Part shown: piece after piece, positions 47,016 to 59,300 of the stretch
Layout: every line of letters begins with the position of its first letter
Position numbering within the stretch: the stretch's first letter is position 1
Assembly: GCF_035083965.1 (NCBI RefSeq)
Contig: NC_089736.1
Location: forward strand, 5,397,501 to 5,461,500
Direction: 5' to 3'
Length of the DNA stretch: 64,000 nucleotides
Source of the DNA: Branchiostoma lanceolatum
Lineage: Eukaryota; Chordata; Leptocardii; Amphioxiformes; Branchiostomatidae
The notes under the pieces: generated by a model
Database searches by the model: none
What the model was told of the DNA's origin: nothing
The model's input: only the letters and a program-made list of their open reading frames with translations
Made by a program: the position numbers and the translations under genes

Positions 47016-48100
47016 CTAAAACACTATCGTTTAGAGAGCTATCCTGTCATCGATAACTCCCCCTTTTTCACCCGAAAGAGGGCCTGGTACAATTCATTAA
47101 ACTCTTGCGTTTAATACAGTCACATCCAGGCACTAAATATGGTAATAAACATAGACATGCCGTAGTTGCATGATAAACGAGTTCTGATTGCAGCACTTCA
47201 GTCAGTCATAGAGTGTCTCTTTCTTTGAACCTACTGCTGCCCACATGCTGCAGGGCTGCCAATAGGATATCATGTTAAAATACACATAAAAGTACATGAG
47301 AAATTAAGTCAAAATTTTATCCAGTTGCTTGAGTTACTATTTTTGGCTAACGTTAACTCAAATTTCAATCTTGAATATTGTTCTCCACTAGAAAGCCACA
47401 AAGGTCTACTTGATAACCATGCAAAGAAAACAGAGGGTTGTTCAGCCCAAATTCCAAGAAAATCTGTCAAAAGTAAACAATTAAGCCGCTGTGGCGTTGG
47501 CAGCGCTGATGTTTGAAGAATCAATGATTTCATAATAAACGCTAGAGAGGTAACTGCGTGGTCCATGTCAAAGACCACGCAGCAACGCTCCCAGCGGTTG
47601 CTTCACAAAGTGCAACATCGAATTCAGTGGAACAGTTGCTTTTCAAAATTTTCTAAATTCTGTGTTTTTACGCCATTTCGTTTCCAGGCGGTTTATTCAC
47701 AATAGTCAAGAGAGTGTCTGAGACAATGTAAGTTACTACTTACCAGCCAAAACGAGCGTATTGCGTCTTCTAGTGAATTTTAACCGCTGTGTTCTTCCCT
47801 GCCAGACTCACTCGCCATTTTGCAACAGCGTGTATTGCCACAGGTGCCACCTGTTCACCACTGGCAAGATTTGAATATGGTAATAAAGCTATTACTTTGA
47901 TCACAAGATGATAGAAATAACGTTAGCCAATAAAATAGTAAATAACATTGGTTCAACATTGTAATCATTATAGACTAGGGTTTTATCGTATGGGCTAAGG
48001 TGTATGTTACCCTCTTTTACCAAGAATACAATTTCTTTAAAACCTATCCAAACAAGAATGTTCCTAAGTTCTAAATAAACAAAAGGTAACTATCGAACTA
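47016..48100. other. Spacer, no firm gene
   Basis: Contains a 10-bp-stem hairpin at 47554-47582 (CTGCGTGGTC and GACCACGCAG) and, on the minus strand near 47814, ATGGCGAGTGAGTC with a GGCTG|GTAAGT donor about 65 bases on; that frame stops early, so it is at most a leader exon. Nothing else supported. Confidence 0.35.
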
Positions 48101-50155
48101 GTTTCACTTCTACAACTACCGTCATGGCTACCTCACTAGTCTTACTTCTATCCAGGCTACAATCATGGCTGTCAGCTGAAACAATTGCACAGCTGACAGG
48201 ATGTTTCTAGCAACACATTTCTCCGAGATACAAAACACGCGTCCGTGTGCCTCATTAATTCAGCTTCTTTCACGGTCATATTTTAGCGCCCTCTATCTCC
48301 CAGCCCGCCAACTGCAGCAACCGTGATCAACCTAACCCAGGAGCGCACCGTTGCAAGGATAGGATACACCAAGCAGGTCGTGTAGAGCTATTCTAAAAGC
48401 AGTTTCACTTCCACAACTACAGCCATGGCTTCAATCTAGGCTACAACGAAGGCGGTCAAATTGCACAGCTGACAGGGCGTTTCTTGCAACACAGTCCCCC
48501 TTTCGCCGAGATACAAAACAAGCGTCCGTGTGCCTCATTAATTCAGCCTTTTTCACGGTCATATTTTAGCGCCCTCTATCTCTCAGTCCGCCAACTGCAG
48601 CAACCGTGATCAACCTAACCCAGGACCGCACCGTTGCAAGGATAGGATACACCAAGCAAGTCGTGTAGAGCTATTCTAAAAGCAGTCTCACTTCTACAAC
48701 TACAGCCATGGCTACCTCACTAGTGTTGCTTCAATCTAGGCTACAATCATGGCTGTCAAATCGCACAGCTGACAGGACGTTTCTTGCAACACAATCCCAT
48801 TTCTCCGAGATACAAAACACGCGTCCGTGTGCCTCATTAATTCAGCCTTTTTCACGGTCATATTTTAGCGCCCTCTATCTCTCAGCCCGCCAACTGAACC
48901 GTGATCAACCTAACCCAGGACCACACCGTTGCAAGGATAGGATGCACCAAGCAGGTCGTGTAGAGTTATTCTCCAAGCGGCGAGGGCAGCGTTAAACATC
49001 CCGGCCACTACTATCCCCCCGATCGAAACCTTAGCTTGGAGAATAACTCTACACGACCTGCTTGGTGTATCCTATCCTTGCAAAGGTGCGGTCCCGTGGG
49101 TTGATCATGATGGCTGCAGTTGGCGACCTGAGAGATAGAGGTCGCTAAAATGTGACCGTGAAAGAAGCTGAATTAATGAGGCACACGGACTCGTGTTGTA
49201 TATCTCGGATAAATGGGATTGTGTTGAAAGAAACAGGAACGCTAACAACCATACAAACCAAAGACATTGCATCACACATACTAACCTTCTTTTAGGCACA
49301 GGAAAGGAAATTACAAGAACGTCCATCTCGTTTTAGATCGACAGTCGGTTATGTTGTGCTATGTGGGTAATCAAGCATAGTACAACTTGAACTTTTGACC
49401 TTGCCTGACCCATCCGGTTGTCCTGGCTCAGAGTCATCATCATCACGTTGTCCTGGTAATCCAGATGAACTCATGCAGCACAGTATAACCGACTGTCGAT
49501 ATATATACCAATATAGTTTAGAGTTTATTAATAGTTTATCAATATCTTTCAGGCCGCCAACTGCAGCAACCGTGATCAACCCAGGACCGTACTGTTGCAA
49601 GGATAGGATACACCAAGCAGGTCGTGTAGAGCGTAGAGTTACTCTCCAAGCAGAGAGGGCAGCGTTAAAAATCCCGGCCACTATCCCCCCGATCAAAACC
49701 TTAGTTTGGAGAATAACTCTACACGACCTGCTTGGTGTATCCTATCCTTGCAACGGTGCGGTCCTCGGTTGATCACGGTTGCTGCAGTTGGCGGGCTGGG
49801 AGATAGAGGGCGCTAAAATATGACCGTAAAAGAAGCTGAATTAATGAGGCAGACGGACGCGTGTTTTGTATTTCGGGGAAACGGGATTGTGCAATTTTTT
49901 TCTACAGCTGACAGGCTTGATTGTAGCTTAGATTGAAGTAACACTAGTGAGGTAGCCATGACTGTAAGTTGCAGAAGTGAAACTAGCTCGATAGTTGTAA
50001 AAATGACACTAACGTGGGGGCCATGAGTGCAGTTGCCAACTTGATAGGTGATACCAATCTGTTACACTAGTGTTGCTGCAGTTGGCGGGCTGAGAGATAG
50101 AGGGCGCTAAAATATGACCGCGAAAGAAGCTGAATTAATGAGGCACACAAGTATC
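48100..50155. repeat. Array of about 285-bp foldback units in direct and inverted orientation
   Basis: Three direct units start near 48103, 48400 and 48690, each with ATGGCT, a CTGACAGG block, CGTGTGCCTCATTAATTCAG, TATTTTAGCGCCCTCTATCT and CACCAAGCAGGTCGTGTAGA. The third is followed after a 60-base loop by its inverted copy (49035-49235). A second hairpin of the same kind lies at about 49553-49990 with the same loop (CATCCCGGCCACT-like). A further inverted fragment is at about 50070-50150. No ORF was recognised. Confidence 0.85.
49336..49500. mobile_element. About 160-bp MITE, copy 2, inside the foldback array
   Basis: ATCGACAGTCGGTTATGTTG to CAGTATAACCGACTGTCGAT forms terminal inverted repeats of about 23 bases; the interior is almost identical to 46861-47015. 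It separates the two hairpins of the 48100-50155 array. Confidence 0.8.
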
Positions 50156-53100
50156 ACTTCTTGAATACAGGAATAACAGAGTTGTTGGCTGTGATACCAT
50201 GTTTTGTCGCTTCAATTCTTGTGTCCATTGGTGTCCATTTTGAAAATTTATTTTCACCCATCTTTCGCCTTTCATCCTTGCATTAAATTTTGAGTCTGCA
50301 GAGGATGTCATCCATAAAATTTACTTGCTGTGGCCTAAGGCGTATGGTAGTGTGGAGACTACATAAAAGCACAAATACAATGCTTGAAATTTGTGTGTTG
50401 TGTCCTTTATTAATATCATTAAAATAATACATTTCACTTACACAGCTGAATTGGCATTGACAAAATATCCTTGATAGCACGAAGGACACTTCATAGATCA
50501 TGGTTACTGCTGTAATATTCAAATAGAGAACTAAAATAACTTAGGGTAGTCTACAAGCATCAAACAGTATCAGGACAAACTCAACTCTTAAAAACAACCT
50601 GTTTCAAGACAAAATAGATGCTAATAAAGAAGCAACTGATCTGTGATGAGCTAAAACAATAATATGAGGTACATGTATAAAAGAACCTAATCTTTTAAGG
50701 AGCCCGAAGCAATTTCAGTGCATTAGAAGTTGGATTTTCACATTCAATTTTCTAGTAATTTCTATACAAAGTAATTTTCTATCCAATTGCATATCGACGT
50801 TCATTGAGCAAAGATGCAATGTCATTGTGTGGTGAGAATTCTTTGAAAATCTGGGCGCTGATTATTTTGTGGTCCCAATATATATAGGACTCCTCGTACG
50901 ACTTGTTTCTGTGCTCTTTTTAAATGCCTAAAGTATGAAATCATGAGAGAAATGTGCTAATATGAGCAAGTAAATGTTAATATCATACAGATTGCCGTAT
51001 CCAGAATATTTCCAGTTTTAACGTTCTGAAATTGCTTTGGGCTCCTTTAATTAAGTTGTGATGAAGTAAGTAAACTTGTAACAAATCCGTGCATAGTGAA
51101 CAAAGGGTGAAAGAACATCAATGTTAATACATATATCTGCTTTTACAGTTGATACTAGTGAAATATGTTGACTATAGATTCATCAGGAATACGTCAAGTG
51201 GGAACTAATATATCCACGGGTTGTATACATGTATATACAGTTTTAGTTAATCTGAAGCTAAACCCTTGCAAAGACCTCCTCATTACGATTGTCCTCTGAT
51301 CTTTAAAGTTTCATACACTACATCCACTCACAAAACACATAACATCAAACATCTTTTTCATCCAGAGTTAAAAAAACAAACTATTACATTAATGACATTA
51401 TTCTAAAACTAACATGTAGTGTAGAAAACATACTGAGTTTGACTATTACTAAGGCACTGTTGGATATATTATATAACAAGTACTAATATCAATTGTCAAA
51501 GTTGTAAAGAAGCACCATTATCATATATATAGATACATTATATTGAATACTGGGGGGTTAAATGTAGTGATAGCACCTTTGTGAAGCTAGTCTATAACAA
51601 TGTAGTACATGTATTATACAGTGATAAGTTACTTGTTTCGGTTGCGAGCAAAACGTACGAAGTAAGTACTATTGTACGAAACACTACTACATCTTGTCAT
51701 AACAATTCTTTCGGTCTGTTGGTTGGATGTTGCTATCATATAACAGTCATGTATTTGAAGTAGAACAAGGCGGTAAGTACAATACTTTCTATCGTGTATA
51801 CTTACTAAAGGAGTATACATTGTACATGTACAAATGTACATATTTCTATCATGTCTCAGCTAAAATGTACACTGGCAAGATGAAGCCTCCTTTAACCATA
51901 AGCACACTGAAGTGGCCGTTTGTCACCCAAATCTCTAGTGGTTCAAGAGTTAGGCAGCAGGGAGAAGGTTAACAGCAGGCTCTATGAGTCAGGCTTTTTG
52001 TGGGCTTATAATGTGCTTCTTTTCTGATGGAATAACTCCGTTTGTACTCCATTTCTTGTAGGCCATCTTCAAAGACAACAAGATTAAGCAGACTCTATGG
52101 AGGCAGCTCTCATAGCTCAAGAAACTGATTTGCCATCAGGAAAAAACAACCTTATGAGCCTAAAAAGCCAAACTCGTAGAGGGTAGGCAAGATGCCTGGT
52201 TTACTATGTGAATAATTGGCAAGATTTAGACATGAAAAAAGCTCTAATGTAGTCATTGTAATACTTTATCAAGCTTTATGTGTGCATTTTACTATAAGAA
52301 CAATATGTTCACTCAGACTAATCCTTATTTTTCCAGACAATGAGGTAAGGTAAAATATTTCATACTTTTGTTCCCAACTTCCTATAATTAAGTTATTTGT
52401 CTTGATTTCATTTAATACAATTTTCGCCGCAAATCATCTTCCAGACAATCTCCTTGTTCTGACTTGATCTTTCTTTTTCAAAGCTTTTCTTACATGTTTT
52501 TAAAAAGGTAACTACCCTGAATGACATCTAGTCATCAATAAAACGTTGAAACTTGCACATGGCTACATTATACTATTAAAATTTTGAGAGTTGATTTTTT
52601 TTGTGGTCATGGAATGACATAAGGTTTTGGTGAGATGTTTTATGCTATTAAAAAATTGAGTCCACTTAAAAAACAACTCGTTTTGCCCTAAAAAAACAGT
52701 GCTATCAACCAAATCAACATAACGCAATCAAAGACAGTCTATTTCATTAAAAAACTTTACCAAATAGTCTATACTAATATATACGTTTTACAAATACTAC
52801 ATAGTAGGTTTTGGCACCAGCAACATTTAATCATATAATACATTGATCTTTCTTAATGGTGTTTCTGCTACTGAAGTTTAATACTGTACCAATATGTTCT
52901 GGCCAGACTATATGGTAAAGAAACGCTACATTTTTCAGTTAAAATTCAAACTTTCAGCTACAATATATCAACTGCCTCTCTGCAACAAGCGCAAGAGCAT
53001 CCCTCCAGCCAGATAAGCATATCTCTTTGTACTGTCGTCTCACACATGTAGTTATCACAATCCCGCAATATATTCCAACAAATATACATGTAAAACTACT

Positions 53101-53206
53101 AGGGCTGGACTACCACATACGTCGGCCTAATATCGGCCTAGTTCTTCATACATACAAGGGTGTCAAATAATATACAAAACTGAGGGTATAACGAGAATGG
53201 GTATAA
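50156..53206 (-). other. Region downstream of the collagen stop codon, probable 3' UTR in part
   Basis: No coding exon on either strand is supported. Because the collagen gene ends at 53207 on the minus strand, the nearer part must include its 3' UTR. A minus-strand AATAAA at 50406-50411 is one candidate poly(A) site but would imply a UTR of about 2.8 kb. A block at 50300-50345 (ATGTCATCCATAAAATTTAC, then TTGCTGTGGCCTAA) is an inverted relative of 18805-18845. Confidence 0.35.
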
Positions 53207-56200
53207 CTACTTCCTCCTAAAATTTTTAGGTCTGTGTTGCCTTTTGTGGGCGTTTTCTATGCACAGTACGATGTAGGAACTTGAACAACTGTACTGTTCT
53301 TGTCCTAGTAGCATGCCGGTTTGGAGGGAGGATGCCATGCCGACAAAACTAACGTCCCTTTGCCGCCAGGCGCCGCAGTAGTGGTCTTCGAGACGTTGGC
53401 CGTCCATGTTGGTACCGTGCCAGATGCGCTTGTGCGGCCTGAAAAACAAGTCGGCACATATTTTAGACATGAATGTCCTGTGGCTCAACTGCTGGAAGCC
53501 TCACAGTTGAGCTCCTGTTTCCAATTAGTTTGCTAAAGCCGGCGTCACAATTCATGTGAGCGTCGGCCGAATTTGTAGATCGCCAAAAGCTCGCTGAATT
53601 TCAAAATCGCCCGAGCGTCAACCGTATTTTCCACTAAAAGTCTCGGGTGACGTCCGTCGAACACTGAAAACTAAAAATCCCCCATGAGATGGTACCATCA
53701 CTTGGACATTGACGAAGTCAGAATCAACTAACCTGGTAAAAGGCAAATATTTGGATCAACTCTGATTTCTAAAAATCGCCCGAAGCCTGCATAATCGACA
53801 GGATGTCGGCCGTACTTCGGCCGAAGATGCAAATTTGAAGCTCGCCAACACGTCGGCCGAGCTGAATTTCTTATTTGTGACGGGGGCTAAACTGGGAGAC
53901 CTCGGTTCAAGCTGTACCCATCTTTAGGACGTTAAATGGGGTCTTGTGTTCGAGAAGGTATTTTGAGCACATTCTAAGGGCAAGCAACCCCTCCCTGTAA
54001 AAATATACCCTGCTACTGAAACAGCAAGGAAACTTGACCTACGCATCACAGATTTTAGTGATCCTTCTTTTCCCCTTAAATCATTCCCATAGCCTCTACC
54101 AGGCCCCGCGGGATGGCTGGAAAAATTGTAGAAATTGGCCTAATAGAGTGAATAGTGTGCCAAAGGAGTTAGCTACGGAGAGAGGGTCCAATCTGCCATC
54201 CATCGATAATGGAGCTTCATGATCACTGTATAGCGGACTACCCTGTATAGCTGAGTACCTCGGCTGATTTCTACTATTTTCCCAACGATTGCATGGAGCC
54301 TGGTAGAGGCTAATTCCCATACTACTTTCAGGAAGGGGCGGTGGCCTGTAATACTGCAGTACCTGAAAATACTGCCAGGGGAGCCAGATAATACCAATAT
54401 TCATACAAATCCATACCTTGCATCCGGTTCAAGTTGGATTCCCAGCTAATTATAAGTCATACTAAAGACTTTAAAAATGGTACATGGCCTTCTCTGCTTA
54501 CTACTCAGTATTAGGGAAGAGTATGGCAGTTATACACACACCACTACCATTAGACTAGCCCCCTGCTGTAGTGATTGCACCAAGTTGTGTGGCCCAAGGG
54601 CTATTGAAACGGAGATGGGCGCCGCCCTATGCACCATCTGGTGCGGGAAGGACTTCAACTTTTTTCACACTCACCAGGATGGGTCGAGAAGCGGCTGTTT
54701 TCCGTTGAAGGTATAGATGGGCGTGTTGATGTCGAAAGCTCCACCCTTGTACTCATTGGTCTGTCTGTCACCCTCAAATAAGGAGTTCCAATCCGGGAAC
54801 AGAATCTCGTTCTGTGAGATATAAAACAAGCATATTTTACAGTATCTGCATAACAACCAAGCTTTGCAGGTACGCCATGTGACAGCAGCACATGGAACAA
54901 CTTGTCACACCTAACCTTTGCACATCTAGCTGCTAATATTGCTTAAAGCTACCAAGGGAGGATTCCCCTACTGTACTTACATGTAGTAGCAACGAGTTCC
55001 ACTCTACGAAAATCCCCCTCAGGCCACACCAATTTTATTTGTTGCTTCTTGGAATCTACATGCACGTCCAATCTCACGGAGAGCTGCTGAAAGTTCCCTG
55101 CTAATCACTTCAGTTACAAACAAGCTTTGACGCTTGAGATCAGTTGGGCTGGCTTAAAGGAAATTTCCCACCGATATAAACGGCTGTATATTTTTTGAGT
55201 CCACACTCTTTTAGGGTACCAACTCGGAGTAGTGAGAATGAGACCTTAAATAAATTTTTAAAGAATCTTTTTTTTTTTTCATTGGTCAGAAATTACCCGC
55301 AATGGCAGCCTTTCTAGTGCTGAATTGATGCCGGGTTTACAGGTTTCACATAATACACAACATATACATATACATATCTTATCCACACTTGCATTATGTG
55401 CAAGGGTCTGGGCGGCTGCCATTCAGCGCCATCAGGTGACCTCAATACAACCTTCCCCAACCGAAGTCAGGTACCCATTTACACCTGGGTGAAGTGAGGA
55501 AAGTCGTGTAAAGTGCCTTTCCCAAGGGCACAAGATCGGTGACATGACAGGATTCGAACTCAAGAACTTGAGAGAACCTGACCTTGAGGTTGACGATGGG
55601 GACGTTCTGCCTGTCTCCTCGGCTGACCACGGAGCTCAGGTCCTGCACCTTGGACGACAGGAAGGCGCGGTACGTCCCTCGCAGACCGGCCATCGTTGCC
55701 TGAGTAATGATTGATTTATATTTAATCGCATTCACTTTAACATTGAGGAGGTGAACTGAAGGTCAAGGTAATTCAACTTAGTGCTGCATACCTAAACCAC
55801 GGACCTGAACTGGACTTGTAAAAATGTCAAGAATCAAGTCCAAAATAATTTAATTATATGTCAGGAACTAAGTCCGGACTTACAAAAGAATATTGCTCAC
55901 ATATACATGTATAATAATTCTCCTTTTTGTTCTACACTATCTTAAACCTTCCATAGATCATGAAATTTGCGCTGGAAAAAGACAAAAACACACTGTTCTT
56001 TTGAGTTTATTACCGACCTTTTGTGTCTACTGCTGACTGTATATAACTTTGCATGTATAGTTTTTGAATTGGATGTTAAGTCTTAGACAAAATGCAATTT
56101 TATATGTTACCGTAAAAAAGGTATTAGTATTTCTAGCTCACATATGTCGGACCAGAATCTAAACCTCTGGACCTGAATCCAGTCCTAAACCTGAGTTTAG

Positions 56201-56326
56201 GTACACAGCACTAACACCAACGTAAATTAAGGAACAGCTTGGTACCTGTTGGAAACACTTGAAGTCCGCTCCTCGAATCCCGTTCATGTGCCCTGTCATT
56301 GGTTCGTTCAGGGCAATGAGATGTAA
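53207..56326 (-). CDS. Endostatin domain exons of the multiplexin gene
   Basis: Four exons give about 188 residues. Exon 56326-56246 reads [12 protein letters not shown] and [12 protein letters not shown]; 55699-55583 reads [14 protein letters not shown] and VPIVNLK; 54811-54675 reads [11 protein letters not shown] and [15 protein letters not shown]; 53438-53207 reads [21 protein letters not shown] and YIVLCIEN, followed by a basic [12 protein letters not shown] tail. The four disulfide cysteines of endostatin (KCFQQ, YCGAW, YSCSS, VLCIEN) are all present. The residues before LHL (GKAQGKR) lack the HxH zinc ligands of the mammalian fragment. Confidence 0.93.
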
Positions 56327-59300
56327 CTGCAAAGATATAACAAGAAATCAAAGATGGTCTAGCAAAACTTCTGATTGTTCCTAGTGTGAAACAAGAAATC
56401 AAAAAATCAAAAATTGTCTAGCAGAACTTTAATGGTTTCTAATACGAACAAAAACAGCTACAAAAGAAACCTACTTAAAGAGCTATTTTAAGTAGTGCTG
56501 GCATTTCAGCACTGCTGTCAACTACTAAGCAGTCAGTAACATGGACAAAACGCACAAGTAAAACCAGGCCAACAATCAAAGATCTAATAGCTCCGTGAAA
56601 TATTTTTAGTTTTTGTGAATTTCTTGTTGTATTCATTATTGCGAGTTTCTGATAGTGTGTAGCACATTTTTTCCCCAAAAAGGCTCTCATAAGGTAACAG
56701 ATAGGTAGCAGGAAATTGAAGCCAGGAAATAAGAAAATGATTCTGGGACCTTTGACCTAACTTCCTGTCAGTGTCCCGACATACAATAGCATGTGGAAAC
56801 CAGCCACTCTACTGCATTGAAATTACCAGACACACAAGCAAGCAAACAAACAAACAGATATACCAATAACGAAACCTCTGTATGGAGAGGTAGTAGCTGT
56901 TTGCATCTTCATGAATACATACCCTTTTCCCCTGAGCCTTGCCCAAACTTTTATCAGGTGAACTGACCAGCTGTACTGTGGGAGCATCCACCTGTAAGAG
57001 GAAGTACAGGCATGTTAAAGTTCATAGCACCTGTCAACCCCTGCTTATGCAAATTGATTGAAGAGGGGGAGCTCAAAGTTTACAAAAATGGTGTCAGATT
57101 TGGACTTTTCTAGATTCAGCTTCATTTTTGGTGTTTTCATGTTTTCTTGAGCAAAACTTTGCCTTTATTGTCTGAAAGTTTGAGGAACATATAATATCAA
57201 ATTACAGGTTTGGCTTTGGTGGGAGATTTGTGTATACTTGGTTAGGTCTCAAGCAGAGTAAATAGTTTATACTTGTCTTTCTGCAGTGTCATTATGATCC
57301 TAAGGGTCCCATCATAACAGGTCATCTGCCAAAATGGCTATACTTACCTGATTAAGGCACTAAAGATCACAGTTAGGACACAATTACAGGAGCTAGACTT
57401 GAGCCTAATTAAAAGTATGTAATTATATAAACCATCCTTTATCAACTGCCATTGATTTTATTTGCTTGGTGAAATTAAAAGTATTTAGCATATTGACACA
57501 TTGCTTGGCCTTCTAATTCCCTTCTTTACAGCTTGATATTCCTGCTCCATAATACTTATCATGTTTAAACAATGCGAACTGAGGGTTGACACAGCCTTAG
57601 TTTCAGCATCTTTCTCTTTACAAAGGTTAATTATGTGCATATCAATTAGACACAGCAGCAAATGGACAAGTCGTAGCAGCCTTACTTCTGATCCAAAGAA
57701 TCCATTGTTGAACCCGTTGTTGGCATGCCCTGGGTTTTCAGCCGAGGCCTCAGGTTGCTAAGATGGGGAGGGGGGCGGGGTTGAAGCGGTTTGAAAGCAA
57801 ACAAAGGTTTCATGCAGGGGAAACACAAACAGCCATGCTACGAGTTGGCTGCACAGAAATCACATAGATGCAGTCAGAGATACAATTAAATCAATAAGCC
57901 TGTTATATGTAATATGTCAAAGTTGAAGACCCCTGAGACATTTAAAAAAAAAGTTGTCTGAACATGAATCAAACATGGTCTAGACAAGAAATGTTTATAA
58001 TTGAGGTAGGGGCCTTCACCTTTGACCTATTATCCACAATGCATCTCTGCACATGTGCAGTTTAAATCATGAACAAGCTTATTACCACAATGCAGGAAGC
58101 ACAATCGGAGATGCAACTCAATAAATGCGCAAACCACGGTTCAAACAGAGAGGCATTACAACATTCGTTCACATCGTCAGACAAAAAAATGTACCAAATC
58201 ATATTGCAAACAAAAGCTCATGCAGCTGAGTTGATTACGAATGTTACTTCTTTTATAGATATTCTGCAAGTTTGAGGTTACAGATTCAGAAGTTACCTCA
58301 TATGGGGAAAAAGGGCCTTTCTTTACTTAGTAAGAAAGTTTTGTATCAAGAGCAGTGAAATACACTACTAAAGCTGGCGTCACACTGGCAACGATCTTCA
58401 TGTGACCTTGTTGATCGCCAGAAGGTCACAGAATTTCAAAATCACCGGAGAGTCAAGCATATTTTTAATCTGAAAATCTACCCTATCACAATGGATGGGG
58501 CTATGTGACCTGCGAGAATTGGCAGTTCTCTAAACATCATTCTGTGATTGAGAAGACACCTGCCATATTTCTGACTGTCACAATAAAAGTCCTTCAGAGA
58601 CTAGTCGAGCGAGCTATTTCGAATTCACTGCTAAGTGACACCAACTTATGTGTGTGTGTTTGGGAAGGGACACTTTCCATATTACAACCTTGTAATATGA
58701 TATACTCACTATTGGTGGTCTCTCGGGGATAGACATGATCTTTCCAACCTGCAATGGAAGAGAAATAAAATGGCTGTCAAAATTGAGGAACCAAAATGTC
58801 ATGGAAAACAACTTTGTCTTTGTTGAGTTTTGTTGTAGCATTACTCATTTGCAGGGAAGAAGCAAAATTAAGCAGTTAACTTAGCTTCAATTCTTTCTTT
58901 CGTTGACACATCAAGCATGAGCATTAACACTTTCAAGCAGCTTTATCTGTGCCATTTTTAAGCCAGCAAAAGATGACCTTATGCCAAAGTAAGTTTAATC
59001 ATAATCTTAACATTTTACACAGGGCCATGCATTATATTCATTAGAAAATAGTATTTCATTTTTTCTTATTGTTAGCTTACTTTTTTATTTTCAATTCATG
59101 CTTTTACCTTTGACAATGCATCTCTCCTGTTTACAAGCTAAAATTTCCCATGTCAATTATCAGTTTAAAAGCAAAATTCAAAATTGAAAGGCCTACAATA
59201 TCATGCTAAATATACCCCAAAGTCAAGTTCTCAATCAGTCCATCATACATCAGGGCTCTCCCACCCTTTATACTTTGGTCAAAATTGAAAAAGGGCAGTT

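Noticed and set aside
47309..47578. 89-residue minus-strand open frame
   Set aside because: No homology or splice logic, and its start region overlaps a small hairpin. Treated as noncoding.
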